Shown here: piece by piece, positions 15,826 through 24,352 of the stretch
Numbering within the stretch: the stretch's first letter is position 1
How the letters are laid out: every line of letters starts with the position of its first letter
Assembly: GCF_037969875.1 (NCBI RefSeq)
Contig: NZ_CP150218.1
Coordinates: forward strand, 6,510,001-6,574,000
DNA length: 64,000 bases
Reading direction: 5' to 3'
From: Paenibacillus sp. FSL R7-0337
GTDB lineage: Bacteria > Bacillota > Bacilli > Paenibacillales > Paenibacillaceae
Notes under the pieces: generated by a model
Database searches by the model: none
Told to the model about the DNA's origin: nothing
What the model saw: the letters and a program-made list of their open reading frames with translations, nothing else
Program-made: the position numbers and the translations under genes

Positions 15826-17229
15826 ATGACCAAGGAATTACCCGGTCAAGCCGTTAGTCAGAACCGGAGCCAAAGAAGCGGGGAAGCAGGGTCGGGGCAG
15901 GTAGAGCACGTAGCCGGAACTGAATTCGATCAGGTAGCTGAGCGGTTGGAGCAAGTAGGCAGCCCCGAATCCGCACAGGCGGCTGAGCGGTTGGACCACG
16001 CAGCCGGCCCCGAGATCAGGCAGATGGCTGGACAGGTACAGCAGGCTATCGAACCCGGATTGCCCGGATTCGATCAGGCAGCTGAAGTGTTCGCACAAGC
16101 GTCCAGTCCAGGATTGCCCGACCCCGAATCCGCTCAGGCAACGCCCGCTCCCCCGCTGCGCAGGGGCTACACGACAGGGGCCTGTGCCGCAGCGGCAGCC
16201 GCAGGTGCGGCAACCCTGCTCATTACAGGGGAGAGCCTGCCTGCGGTAGAGATCGATTTGCCAGCTGGTTTCCGTCATACCTTTGAGCTGACTGGCTGGC
16301 AGCGTACAGGATCACACACGGCAAGCTGTGCCACGGTCAAGGATGCCGGAGACGACCCGGATGCGACACATCTGGCGTGGATCGAGGCAGCGGTGAGCTG
16401 GCGGGATGAGCCGGGCGTGGAGATTGACGGGGGCCGCGGTGTCGGCCGGGTGACGAAGCCAGGTCTGCCGATTGGTGTAGGAGAGGCGGCGATTAACCCG
16501 GTACCGCGGAGGATGATTCAGGAGGCGGTAACCGCCGTACTGGAGGAGCATGGTACAGCGCGGGGGGTGAGGGTAGTCATCAGCGTGCCGGAAGGCGAGA
16601 ACATTGCCCTGAAGACGCTGAATCCCCGGTTGGGTATTCTGGGCGGCATTTCGATCCTGGGCACGCGGGGCGTGGTGACCCCATTCTCCACCGAGGCCTA
16701 TAAGGCAAGCGTGGTTCAGGCCATCTCGGTGGCGTCTGCAGCGGGGAACCGGCAGATTGTGCTGACCACAGGCGGCAGCAGCGAGAAATACGCCATCGCG
16801 ATGTTTGCGGAGCTTCCAGAGGAAGCTTTTATTCAGATGGGGGAATATGTAGGCTTCTCGCTGGAGCACGCGAAGGCTTACGGGCTTCAGAAGGTTACCT
16901 TCGTCGGAATGGCCGGCAAATTCTCTAAGGTGGCTCAGGGGGCCATGCTGATTCACTCTAAGAACGCGCCTGTCGATTTCGGATTTCTGGCCTCTGTTGC
17001 AGGCCGTGCGGGAGCGTCCCCGGAGCAGGTGCAGGAGATTGCTGCCGCGAACACAGCCTCACAGGTCGTGGATATGATGACTGAGGCGGGGAATAACATT
17101 TTTTTCGAGCAGCTGTGCAGGCATGCCTGTGAACAGAGTCTGGCGCATATGAACGGAGGCATGATTGTAGAAATGGTGCTTATTACAATGAAGGGCCGGG
17201 TGCTGGGAAGGGCGGAGATTCATGGATAA
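15826..17229 (+). CDS. cbiD: Cobalt-precorrin-5B C1-methyltransferase CbiD with N-terminal extension
   Basis: From ATG 15826 the protein has 467 residues. The CbiD core starts only at about residue 108 with 'LRRGYTTGACAAAAAAGAA', then 'GEAAINPVPRRMI', 'NPRLGILGGISILGT' and 'LTTGGSSEKYA', all typical of CbiD, the SAM enzyme special to the anaerobic route. The first 105 residues are an unusual Gln/Glu/Ala/Pro-rich extension of degenerate repeats around 'QVAERLEQ' and 'QAAERLDH'. AAAGAGGGA lies 6 bases before this ATG; an upstream ATG at 15745 has no such site. The stop lies inside the start of cbiET, an 8-base overlap. Confidence 0.92.
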   Translation: MTKELPGQAVSQNRSQRSGEAGSGQVEHVAGTEFDQVAERLEQVGSPESAQAAERLDHAAGPEIRQMAGQVQQAIEPGLPGFDQAAEVFAQASSPGLPDPESAQATPAPPLRRGYTTGACAAAAAAGAATLLITGESLPAVEIDLPAGFRHTFELTGWQRTGSHTASCATVKDAGDDPDATHLAWIEAAVSWRDEPGVEIDGGRGVGRVTKPGLPIGVGEAAINPVPRRMIQEAVTAVLEEHGTARGVRVVISVPEGENIALKTLNPRLGILGGISILGTRGVVTPFSTEAYKASVVQAISVASAAGNRQIVLTTGGSSEKYAIAMFAELPEEAFIQMGEYVGFSLEHAKAYGLQKVTFVGMAGKFSKVAQGAMLIHSKNAPVDFGFLASVAGRAGASPEQVQEIAAANTASQVVDMMTEAGNNIFFEQLCRHACEQSLAHMNGGMIVEMVLITMKGRVLGRAEIHG

Positions 17230-18448
17230 CCTGATTTACGTGATAGGGATCGGTGAGGATGGCGCCGGCGGCCTGACACCGGATAGCTTAGGTATAGTGA
17301 ACAACAGCGAGGTGCTGCTGGGCGGCGAGCGGCAATTGAATTTTTTTGGCAGGTACAGAGGGGAGAAAATCGTGCTGCAAGGCGGGCTCAAGCCTTTTAC
17401 AGACAAGCTGGAGGAGGTGTGGCGTGAGCGGCGGACGGTGGTGCTGGCCTCGGGGGACCCGTTCTTTTTTGGGATTGCCGGATATCTTGTCCGCAGGTTC
17501 GGGCCGGAGCATGTGGAGGTGATCCCCCATTATAGCAGTGTGCAGCTTGCGTTTGCGCGGCTGGGTGACAGCTGGCAGGATGCTGAGCTGATCAGTCTGC
17601 ACGGGCGTCCCATTCAGGGACTGGCCCAGCGTATCGACGGCAAGCACAAAATCGCCCTGCTGACAGACGAGAACAACACTCCTGCGGTCATCGCCGCTTA
17701 TTTGCGTGAGTTCGGTATGATGGAATATGAGGCATTTGTCTGCGAGCGGCTTGGCGGCGCAGAGGAGCTCTGCCGGTTCTGGACGCTGGAGGAGATGGAG
17801 ACAAGGGAGTTCGCGGCGCTTAATGTTGTGATCCTGCGCCGTAAGCAGGAGGTCTCCATTCCTATGCGGCGCGGATTCGCTTATCCGGACGAGGAGTTCC
17901 GGCAGCGTAAGCCTGAGAAAGGTCTGATTACGAAGCGCGAGGTCCGCGCTCTGGTGCTGTCGGAGCTGAACCTGTCCGAGGATGCAGTTGTGTGGGATAT
18001 CGGCTCCGGCTCGGGTGCGGTGGCTGCGGAATGTGCGCGGATCGCCAGACTCGGGAAGGTCTACGCTCTGGAGAAAAGTGCCGAGAACCTGCCGAATATG
18101 GCAGCGAACCGTCTGAAGTTCCGGGCGGATTTCGAAATCATTCAGGAGAAGGCACCGCAGGGCCTAGCCGCTCTGCCTGACCCCGATGCCGTCTTCATCG
18201 GCGGCAGCGGCGGGGAGCTGGCGAACATTATCGGGCACAGCGCCGCCAGACTGCGCCCGGAGGGCCGGATTGTGGTTGGGGCGATTACGGTGGAGACACT
18301 GCATGGCAGCATGGAGGCGCTCAAGGCCGCAGGACTGGCCTGCGAGGTCACGATGCTTCAGGCGTCGCGCGGCAAGCCGATTCTCGGCATGACCCGGTTC
18401 GATGGAATGAATCCCGTCTATGTGGTTAGCGGCCGGAGGCTTCATTAA
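17222..18448 (+). CDS. cbiET: Precorrin-6Y C5,15-methyltransferase, CbiE-CbiT fusion (CobL-like)
   Basis: A 408-residue two-domain enzyme. Residues 1-205 are CbiE (tetrapyrrole methylase: 'YVIGIGEDGAGGLTPDS' start, 'LASGDPFFFGIAGYL'); residues about 225-400 are CbiT (Rossmann methyltransferase with 'GLITKREVRALVLSELNL' and motif I 'VWDIGSGSGAVAAE'). It methylates C5 and C15 and removes the C12 acetate. The start lies within the last codons of cbiD. A fused CobL form is common in Bacillales. Confidence 0.95.
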   Translation: MDNLIYVIGIGEDGAGGLTPDSLGIVNNSEVLLGGERQLNFFGRYRGEKIVLQGGLKPFTDKLEEVWRERRTVVLASGDPFFFGIAGYLVRRFGPEHVEVIPHYSSVQLAFARLGDSWQDAELISLHGRPIQGLAQRIDGKHKIALLTDENNTPAVIAAYLREFGMMEYEAFVCERLGGAEELCRFWTLEEMETREFAALNVVILRRKQEVSIPMRRGFAYPDEEFRQRKPEKGLITKREVRALVLSELNLSEDAVVWDIGSGSGAVAAECARIARLGKVYALEKSAENLPNMAANRLKFRADFEIIQEKAPQGLAALPDPDAVFIGGSGGELANIIGHSAARLRPEGRIVVGAITVETLHGSMEALKAAGLACEVTMLQASRGKPILGMTRFDGMNPVYVVSGRRLH

Positions 18449-18479
18449 TCATCAGACAATAACGAAGGAGGAACTTGCA

Positions 18480-19355
18480 ATGAAGACCGATGTAACTGAG
18501 CCGCGTGGGCAGGCTGCGGACGGACAGGAAATATCAGCAGGAGAAACAGCCGGTACGCTCTTGACAGAAGCGGCGATGCAGGCGGCCAGTGCGTTATTTG
18601 ACCCGCTGGATAGTGAAGAGCCGAAGCTGGAGGAAAGACTGACTCCCCGGACGCTCGGAACATTATACGGTGTAGGCGTTGGTCCCGGCGACCCGGAGCT
18701 GATCACGCTTAAGGCTTGCCGTCTGCTGCGGGAATGTCCGGTGATTGCCTACCCGGCTACCAAGAAGGGCGGCAAATCCTACGCCTATGAAATCATCGAG
18801 CTGCATGTAGACCCGCAGGACAAAATCATGCTCGGACTGGTCTTTCCGATGACGAAGGACCCGGAGCTGCTGGCTGGCGGCTGGACCCGTACGGTAGAGC
18901 TGTGCTGGGGAGAGCTGAGACAGGGGCGGGATGTGGCTTTTGTGACCGAAGGCGATCCTAATCTCTACAGCACCTTCATTCATCTGGCCCGGCTGATGCA
19001 GGAGCTGCATCCCGGCGTGCCGGTCGTCTCGGTTCCGGGGATTTCCTCCGTCCTGGGCGCGGCGGCTGCGCTGGAGCAGCCCCTGGCAGACGGCAATCAG
19101 CGGGTGGGGATCATCCCGGCTACGGACGACAGGGAGGCGCTTCGGGAAGCGCTGCTGCATCATGATACGGTGGTGTTCCTTAAGGTGGCCAAAGTGCTGG
19201 ATCTGGTGCTGGATGTGCTGGATGAGCTGGGCTTGTCCGGCCGTGCCTCGGTGGTAACCAAGGTCACCTCCCCCTATGAGACCGTCTGGCGCGATGCGCG
19301 GGATCTGCGGGGCAAGGAAGTGGAATACCTGAGTCTGATGGTGGTGAGCAAATGA
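18480..19355 (+). CDS. cobI: Precorrin-2 C20-methyltransferase (CobI/CbiL)
   Basis: A 291-residue tetrapyrrole methylase from ATG 18480, which has GAAGGAGG 10 bases upstream; an in-frame ATG at 18420 has no ribosome site. The enzyme core starts at residue 61 with 'GTLYGVGVGPGDPELITLKA' and includes 'FVTEGDPNLYSTF' and 'VPGISSVLGAAAAL'. The first 60 residues (Glu/Ala-rich, 'GETAGTLLTEAAMQAASALFD') are not part of the normal enzyme. It adds the first corrin-specific methyl group at C20. The stop overlaps the cobM start as ATGA. Confidence 0.93.
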   Translation: MKTDVTEPRGQAADGQEISAGETAGTLLTEAAMQAASALFDPLDSEEPKLEERLTPRTLGTLYGVGVGPGDPELITLKACRLLRECPVIAYPATKKGGKSYAYEIIELHVDPQDKIMLGLVFPMTKDPELLAGGWTRTVELCWGELRQGRDVAFVTEGDPNLYSTFIHLARLMQELHPGVPVVSVPGISSVLGAAAALEQPLADGNQRVGIIPATDDREALREALLHHDTVVFLKVAKVLDLVLDVLDELGLSGRASVVTKVTSPYETVWRDARDLRGKEVEYLSLMVVSK

Positions 19356-20149
19356 CGGAGCTTGTGCCGAAGGTATACATTGTAGGTGCCGGACCAGGTG
19401 ACCCGGAGCTGATTACGGTCAAAGGCAGCCGGATTCTGCGCTCGGCAGATCTGGTGCTGTATGCGGATTCGCTGGTCAGCGAGGAGCTGATCCGCAGCGC
19501 TAAGCCGGGTGCTCAGGTGCTTCAGAGCTCGGGCATGGATCTGGAGCAACAGGTGGAGCTGATGACGCTTGCCGTGCAGTCGGGTAAAAGCGTAGCCCGC
19601 GTACATACCGGCGACCCCGCCATGTACGGTGCAATCTTGGAGCAGATGTCGCTGCTGAAGCTCTGCGGCGTCGCTTACGAGATTGTGCCGGGCGTCAGCT
19701 CGGTCTTTGCCTCTGCGGCCGCGGTTGGCGCAGAGCTGACCGTGCCGGAGCTGACGCAGACGGTCATTCTGACCCGTGCGGAAGGGCGCACACCCGTGCC
19801 GGAGCGCGAGCAGTTGCGCAAGCTGGCGGAGCATCACTGCACGGTGGCGCTGTTTCTAAGTGCATCACTGGCCGGTCATGTGAGCAGTGAATTCCTGGCC
19901 GCAGGCTGGAGCCCGGAGACCCCGGTAGCGGTCGTGAAGCGGGCCACTTGGCCGGATCAGCAGATTTTGCGTACAACGGTTGAGAAGCTGGAGGGGGACC
20001 TGCGTGATGCCGGTATCACCATGCATGCCATGATCCTGGCCGGCTGGGCGCTGGACCCCGGGCTGACGGACCGCGATCAGCACCGCTCCAAGCTGTATGA
20101 CAAGACCTTCACCCACGGCTGCCGGGAAGAAATCGGCTCCGGTGAGTAA
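19352..20149 (+). CDS. cobM: Precorrin-4 C11-methyltransferase (CobM/CbiF)
   Basis: A 265-residue tetrapyrrole methylase with 'YIVGAGPGDPELITVKGSRIL' at the start, 'RVHTGDPAMYGAI' (about 85-97) and 'IVPGVSSVFASAAAVGAELTVPE', which is characteristic of CobM/CbiF. It places the C11 methyl group. ATGA overlap with cobI on one side; on the other side the probable cbiG GTG start lies inside its last codons. Confidence 0.95.
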   Translation: MTELVPKVYIVGAGPGDPELITVKGSRILRSADLVLYADSLVSEELIRSAKPGAQVLQSSGMDLEQQVELMTLAVQSGKSVARVHTGDPAMYGAILEQMSLLKLCGVAYEIVPGVSSVFASAAAVGAELTVPELTQTVILTRAEGRTPVPEREQLRKLAEHHCTVALFLSASLAGHVSSEFLAAGWSPETPVAVVKRATWPDQQILRTTVEKLEGDLRDAGITMHAMILAGWALDPGLTDRDQHRSKLYDKTFTHGCREEIGSGE

Positions 20150-21281
20150 GCGGTATGCGGCTGTTGCCATTACGCGCAGCGGGATAGAGCTGGCTGTGAA
20201 GCTTGGCGGGCGGCTTGGCGGGACTGAGGTTTTTGTCTATGCCAAGTATAGCGGCTGGCTGGAGGCGCGGAGCGGGGAGGTTACTGTTTTTGATGGACCG
20301 GTTAGAGGGTTGCTTCCCAAGCTCTTCGGGAGCTATGAGGCGGTCATTCTGTTCTTCTCGCTGGGGGCGGCTGTCCGGCTGACGGCTCCGCTGCTGCGGG
20401 ATAAAAGAACCGATCCTGCCGTCATCGTCATCGATGAGCGCGGGGAGCATGTCATCAGTATGCTCTCCGGCCATCTCGGCGGAGCGAACAGGCTTACTCT
20501 GGAGATTGCGGAGCTGCTGGGCAGCCATCCGGTGATCACCACAGCTTCGGATGTACAGGGCACCTTCGCTGTTGACCTGCTGGGTCAAGAGTATCGCTGG
20601 CGCGCGGACAGTTTCACCCCCATGAAGGGGGTTAGTGCTGCGCTCGTTAACGGGGAGCCGGTGGCTTTTGTGCAGGAGAGCGGGGAACGTGACTGGCTGC
20701 CGCCGGGTGCTGAGGTGCCGGAGCATGTCTCTATGTTCGCAAGCAGGGCTGAGCTTAGGCATAGCGGACGCAGCTTCAGCGCAGCGATTGTGGTAAGCGA
20801 CCGGCTGGCAGAGGAACTGGAGGAGGATGCACGAGCAGACACTGCACTGGCCGAGTCCATTGTAGTGTATCGCCCGCGCAGTCTGGTGCTTGGACTCGGC
20901 TGCAACCGCGGGACGTCTGCGGAAGAGCTGGAAGCCGTGGTCCTGCACACTCTGAATGAGCTTCATCTGTCGCTCCATAGTGTGCGGAATGTGGCGACGG
21001 CCGGGATCAAGGGGGATGAACCCGGGCTACTGGCCTTGTGCGCCAAATACAGCTGGGAGCTGGTGCTGTACACCCCGGAGCAGCTAAATACAGTTGAGCT
21101 GGACCATCCGTCTGAGGTGGTATTCAGGGCCACGGGGGCATACGGTGTCTGTGAACCTGCGGCCCTGTTGTCTTCAGGCGCGCATTCGCTCCTGCAGCCT
21201 AAGCTTAAGAGCGGCAATGTGACTATCGCCGTAGCCCGGGTCTTCTATCCTAGAGAGAAGGAGGGGAGCTGCGGTGAATGA
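20142..21281 (+). CDS. cbiG: Cobalt-precorrin-5A hydrolase CbiG
   Basis: A 379-residue protein from GTG 20142. The N-terminal half has 'AITRSGIELAVKLG', 'GPVRGLLPKLFGSYEAVI' and 'DERGEHVISMLSGHLGGANRLT', which mark CbiG; the C-terminal part has 'VLGLGCNRGTSAEELEAVV' and 'TAGIKGDEPGLL'. CbiG opens the delta-lactone and releases acetaldehyde, a step found only in the anaerobic pathway. I prefer GTG 20142 because it gives an 8-base overlap with cobM; an in-frame ATG at 20097 would overlap by 53 bases. Confidence 0.92.
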   Translation: MSKRYAAVAITRSGIELAVKLGGRLGGTEVFVYAKYSGWLEARSGEVTVFDGPVRGLLPKLFGSYEAVILFFSLGAAVRLTAPLLRDKRTDPAVIVIDERGEHVISMLSGHLGGANRLTLEIAELLGSHPVITTASDVQGTFAVDLLGQEYRWRADSFTPMKGVSAALVNGEPVAFVQESGERDWLPPGAEVPEHVSMFASRAELRHSGRSFSAAIVVSDRLAEELEEDARADTALAESIVVYRPRSLVLGLGCNRGTSAEELEAVVLHTLNELHLSLHSVRNVATAGIKGDEPGLLALCAKYSWELVLYTPEQLNTVELDHPSEVVFRATGAYGVCEPAALLSSGAHSLLQPKLKSGNVTIAVARVFYPREKEGSCGE

Positions 21282-22809
21282 GCCGAGGAATTTAGCAGGA
21301 TATGAAAAAGAGCCGGGATTAGCCAGCCTGGAGCTGCAGGCCCGTCCCCGCCTGGTCATTGCAGGCACAGGCAGCGGCTCGGGCAAAACAACGGTCACGC
21401 TGGGGCTGATGCGCGCTTTTGCCCGGCGGGGCCTCAAGGTCCAGGGCTTCAAATGTGGCCCTGACTACATCGATCCCGCCTATCACACTGCGGTCACAGG
21501 CCGTCCCTCACGCAATTTGGACTCCTGGATGACTTCAAGCGATTATCTGCAGGAGTATTTCCTGCAGGCTTCGGCAGAGGCCGACTTGTCCGTCATTGAG
21601 GGTGTCATGGGTCTGTATGACGGCAAGGAGGATACGGCGCTGACCGGATCAACGGCGGAGATCGCCATTCTGACTGCCAGCCCTGTACTCCTGGTGGTCG
21701 ATGTCCGCAGCATGGGCCGCAGTGCTGCGGCGATAGTGCTGGGCTTCCGTCAGCTGGAGCCGCAGGTGCGGATTGCCGCCGTTCTGGTGAACCGCTGCGG
21801 CAGCGAGGGTCATTACCGGTTAGTTAAGGCGGCCATTGAAGCAGCCTGCGGGATTCCCGTGATCGGCTGGCTCCCCCGCGATAGCGGGCTGGACATCCCG
21901 GAGCGGCATCTGGGCTTGCTGCCCGCTGTGGAACGCGGGGAGCTTGCGCCTTTGTTCGACCGTGCCGCCGATATGCTGGAGCAAGGCACGGATCTGGAGC
22001 AGCTGCTGGAGATTGCTGCTACAGCTCCTGCTGTGCAGAAGATACTTGCGGCTGCGGATGATCAGTGTAATCCTGCTGTGCCGATGATACATAAGACACA
22101 GGCAGGCCCGGCGGAGCCTGCCCCGGTCATTGCCGTAGCCCGGGACGCGGCGTTCAACTTCTACTACGCAGATAATCTGGAGCTGCTCGCACGTGAAGGT
22201 GCTAAGCTGATTTACTTCAGCCCGCTCAGCGGTGAAGGCATTCCGCCGGAAGCGGGCGGCCTCTATATCGGCGGCGGCTTCCCGGAAGAATTCGCGGCTG
22301 TGATTGCCGCGAACCAGCTGTTCCTTGGCGGACTGAGGTCTGCCGCAGACGCTGGAATGCCGCTCTATGCAGAGTGCGGCGGCTACATGGTGCTGGCCCG
22401 CAGTCTGACCGACCGCAACGGCAGGGTGCATGAGATGGCCGGAATCGTTCCGGCACACACTGTGATGCAGGAACGCCGGGCGGCACTCGGCTATCGTGAA
22501 GTTACGGCACTTCACGACTGTCTGCTGCTGAAGCAGGGCGAGCGCCTGCGCGGCCATGAATTTCATTACTCCGTCATGAGCTATCCTGACGGGGAAGCCC
22601 GAACCTATGCCTATGAGAGTAAGGGCAGAGGGGGGAGCCAGCCGGAAGGCTACATCAGCGGCAGCATTATGGCTGCTTATGCGCATATCCACTTGGCCTC
22701 CCATCTCCCGGCAGCAGCCCGGCTTGTAGCAGCCTGCCGGGCATATCGTGACCGCAAACAAGCTGTACAGCAGCATGATTCCGATTCCTGCAATCAACAA
22801 GTGGAATAA
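21274..22809 (+). CDS. cbiA: Cobyrinic acid a,c-diamide synthase (CbiA/CobB)
   Basis: A 511-residue ATP- and glutamine-dependent amidase. The N-terminal half is a dethiobiotin-synthetase-like ATPase with P-loop 'GTGSGSGKTTV' (about residue 32), 'GFKCGPDYIDPAYH' and 'VIEGVMGLYDG'; the C-terminal half is a class I-like glutaminase with catalytic Cys in 'YAECGGYMVLA'. The start is GTG with AGAAGGAGGGG upstream, overlapping the cbiG stop by 8 bases. It is the last gene of the corrin cluster here; later steps (adenosylation, further amidation, nucleotide loop) are not in the window. Confidence 0.94.
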   Translation: MNEPRNLAGYEKEPGLASLELQARPRLVIAGTGSGSGKTTVTLGLMRAFARRGLKVQGFKCGPDYIDPAYHTAVTGRPSRNLDSWMTSSDYLQEYFLQASAEADLSVIEGVMGLYDGKEDTALTGSTAEIAILTASPVLLVVDVRSMGRSAAAIVLGFRQLEPQVRIAAVLVNRCGSEGHYRLVKAAIEAACGIPVIGWLPRDSGLDIPERHLGLLPAVERGELAPLFDRAADMLEQGTDLEQLLEIAATAPAVQKILAAADDQCNPAVPMIHKTQAGPAEPAPVIAVARDAAFNFYYADNLELLAREGAKLIYFSPLSGEGIPPEAGGLYIGGGFPEEFAAVIAANQLFLGGLRSAADAGMPLYAECGGYMVLARSLTDRNGRVHEMAGIVPAHTVMQERRAALGYREVTALHDCLLLKQGERLRGHEFHYSVMSYPDGEARTYAYESKGRGGSQPEGYISGSIMAAYAHIHLASHLPAAARLVAACRAYRDRKQAVQQHDSDSCNQQVE

Positions 22810-22852
22810 CGTATCTTAAATTATTGATTCTAACAGAATGTGTGGAAATAAG

Positions 22853-22927
22853 TGGAAAAACAACATCTATTCATGTTACTTTTAGCTGCTTGGGCTAAAA
22901 TGGGCAACAGTAAGTGTTGTTTTTCCA
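22853..22927. repeat. Perfect 13-bp inverted repeat after cbiA
   Basis: TGGAAAAACAACA at 22853-22865 and TGTTGTTTTTCCA at 22915-22927 are exact inverse copies, 49 bases apart, in the gene-free stretch 22810-23205. It could act as a transcript end or be an element remnant. The rest of the stretch holds nothing I recognise apart from the leader of the fructokinase. Confidence 0.6.
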
Positions 22928-23205
22928 ACTGTTGTTCTAGTACCGGTCATTCGTTCATTAGCAATTGTAGAAAATCCAACTATCCCCCGTTCCGTTCAAA
23001 CCAGCCTAAGTCTCATCAGCAAATCACTTCTGTCTACCATATGTCAACCGCTTGTCATACGTATAAGAGCCACGTATAATAGGACAAGAGAACGCTTTAT
23101 TACCGCGCTCGGGCTGGTCAACCGATCAGTTCCAGCGCAGGAAACCATTGAAAGTTAATAGAAGCAACAGCATATGGATGCATCAGGAGAAGGGGGAACG
23201 CTGCA

Positions 23206-24087
23206 GTGAAATTGTTGGGAGCGATTGAAGCAGGAGGAACAAAGTTTGTATGCGGTATCGGGAATGAGGACGGGACAATTATCGACCGGGTGAGCTTTCC
23301 GACTGCCACTCCTCAGGAGACTATGAGCCAGGTAATGGATTATTTCAGCGGAAAAGCTGTGGAGGCTATCGGGATCGGCTCGTTTGGACCGATTGATCCC
23401 GTTATTGGCAGCCCCACCTATGGATATATTACAACCACACCCAAGCCGCACTGGGGCGGTTATAATCTGGTGGGAGCCGTGGAGGAGCAATTCCAGGTTC
23501 CGATCGGCTTCGATACAGATGTGAACGGCGCAGCGCTGGGCGAATACACCTGGGGGGCAGCGCAAGGTCTGGATAGCTGCCTGTATATCACTGTAGGTAC
23601 CGGGATCGGTGCCGGTGCTGTGGTGGGCGGGAAGCTCGTTCACGGGCTGTCCCATCCCGAGATGGGACATATTCTGGTTCGTCGTCATCCCGAGGACCAC
23701 TACGAAGGCTTCTGCCCTTATCACGGCGATTGCCTGGAGGGTCTGGCAGCAGGTCCGGCCATCGGCAAGCGCTGGGGTAAGCCGGCGGGCGAGCTGTCTG
23801 CAGATCATCCGGCCTGGGCGATGGAGGCCCACTATCTGGCTCATGCTCTTATGAACTATGTGCTGATCCTCTCGCCGCAGAAGATCGTAATGGGCGGCGG
23901 TGTGATGAAGCAGAGCCAGCTCTTCCCGCTGATTCATGCCAAGCTGCGGGAGCTGCTCGGCGGATATGTGCAGCATCCAGCGCTCAATGAAGAGATTGGC
24001 AGCTATATTGTGCCTCCGCAGCTTGGAGATAACGCCGGTCTGTCGGGTGCACTGGGTCTGGCCAAGCTGGCTTTGGACCGCAAGTAG
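23206..24087 (+). CDS. ROK-family fructokinase
   Basis: A 293-residue sugar kinase of the ROK family, like B. subtilis YdhR/GmuE and ScrK fructokinases. Start 'LLGAIEAGGTKFVCGIG' is the phosphate-binding element; 'DTDVNGAALGEYTWGAAQG' supplies the catalytic Asp; 'TVGTGIGAGAVVGGKL' binds ATP. The zinc site is 'HPEMGHI' followed by 'CPYHGDCLEG' (His, Cys, His, Cys). Fructose 6-phosphate is the expected product. The start is GTG with AGAAGGGGGAA upstream. It is followed by its own terminator and stands alone. Confidence 0.92.
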   Translation: MKLLGAIEAGGTKFVCGIGNEDGTIIDRVSFPTATPQETMSQVMDYFSGKAVEAIGIGSFGPIDPVIGSPTYGYITTTPKPHWGGYNLVGAVEEQFQVPIGFDTDVNGAALGEYTWGAAQGLDSCLYITVGTGIGAGAVVGGKLVHGLSHPEMGHILVRRHPEDHYEGFCPYHGDCLEGLAAGPAIGKRWGKPAGELSADHPAWAMEAHYLAHALMNYVLILSPQKIVMGGGVMKQSQLFPLIHAKLRELLGGYVQHPALNEEIGSYIVPPQLGDNAGLSGALGLAKLALDRK

Positions 24088-24163
24088 GATCTCCTGACAA
24101 AAAGGCATTGACTGTTACGTAATATATGGTATCCTAGGTTTTAACAGTATAGCATTTAAGAGG

Positions 24164-24203
24164 AAGCACCTCTTTCACGAATTTCGTGGGAGAGGTGCTT
24201 TTT
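24164..24203 (+). terminator. Intrinsic terminator after the fructokinase gene
   Basis: AAGCACCTCTTTCAC pairs with GTGGGAGAGGTGCTT around a short loop, followed by a run of T. A double-hairpin repeat starts within ten bases. Confidence 0.9.
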
Positions 24204-24210
24204 TGCGTTC

Positions 24211-24310
24211 AAATATAAGAATGTATAGGTTTCACGCTATACATTATCCTTCTATTTCTCGCTGAAACGGTACCGTCCTTTATAGGACGGCAGAGCCGTT
24301 TCCGCTTGCC
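24211..24310 (+). repeat. Double-hairpin intergenic repeat, copy A
   Basis: A 100-base element. Hairpin 1: ATGTATAG pairs with CTATACAT. Hairpin 2: GAAACGG pairs with CCGTTTC, enclosing GTCCT and AGGAC. The central TATTTCTCGCTGAAACGGTA segment is shared with copy B at 36223-36322. It lies just behind a terminator and before the HRDC gene. Confidence 0.85.
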
Positions 24311-24352
24311 AGCGCTCATGCGTACTGTAAGACGACGAAAGTAGGGATTCAT

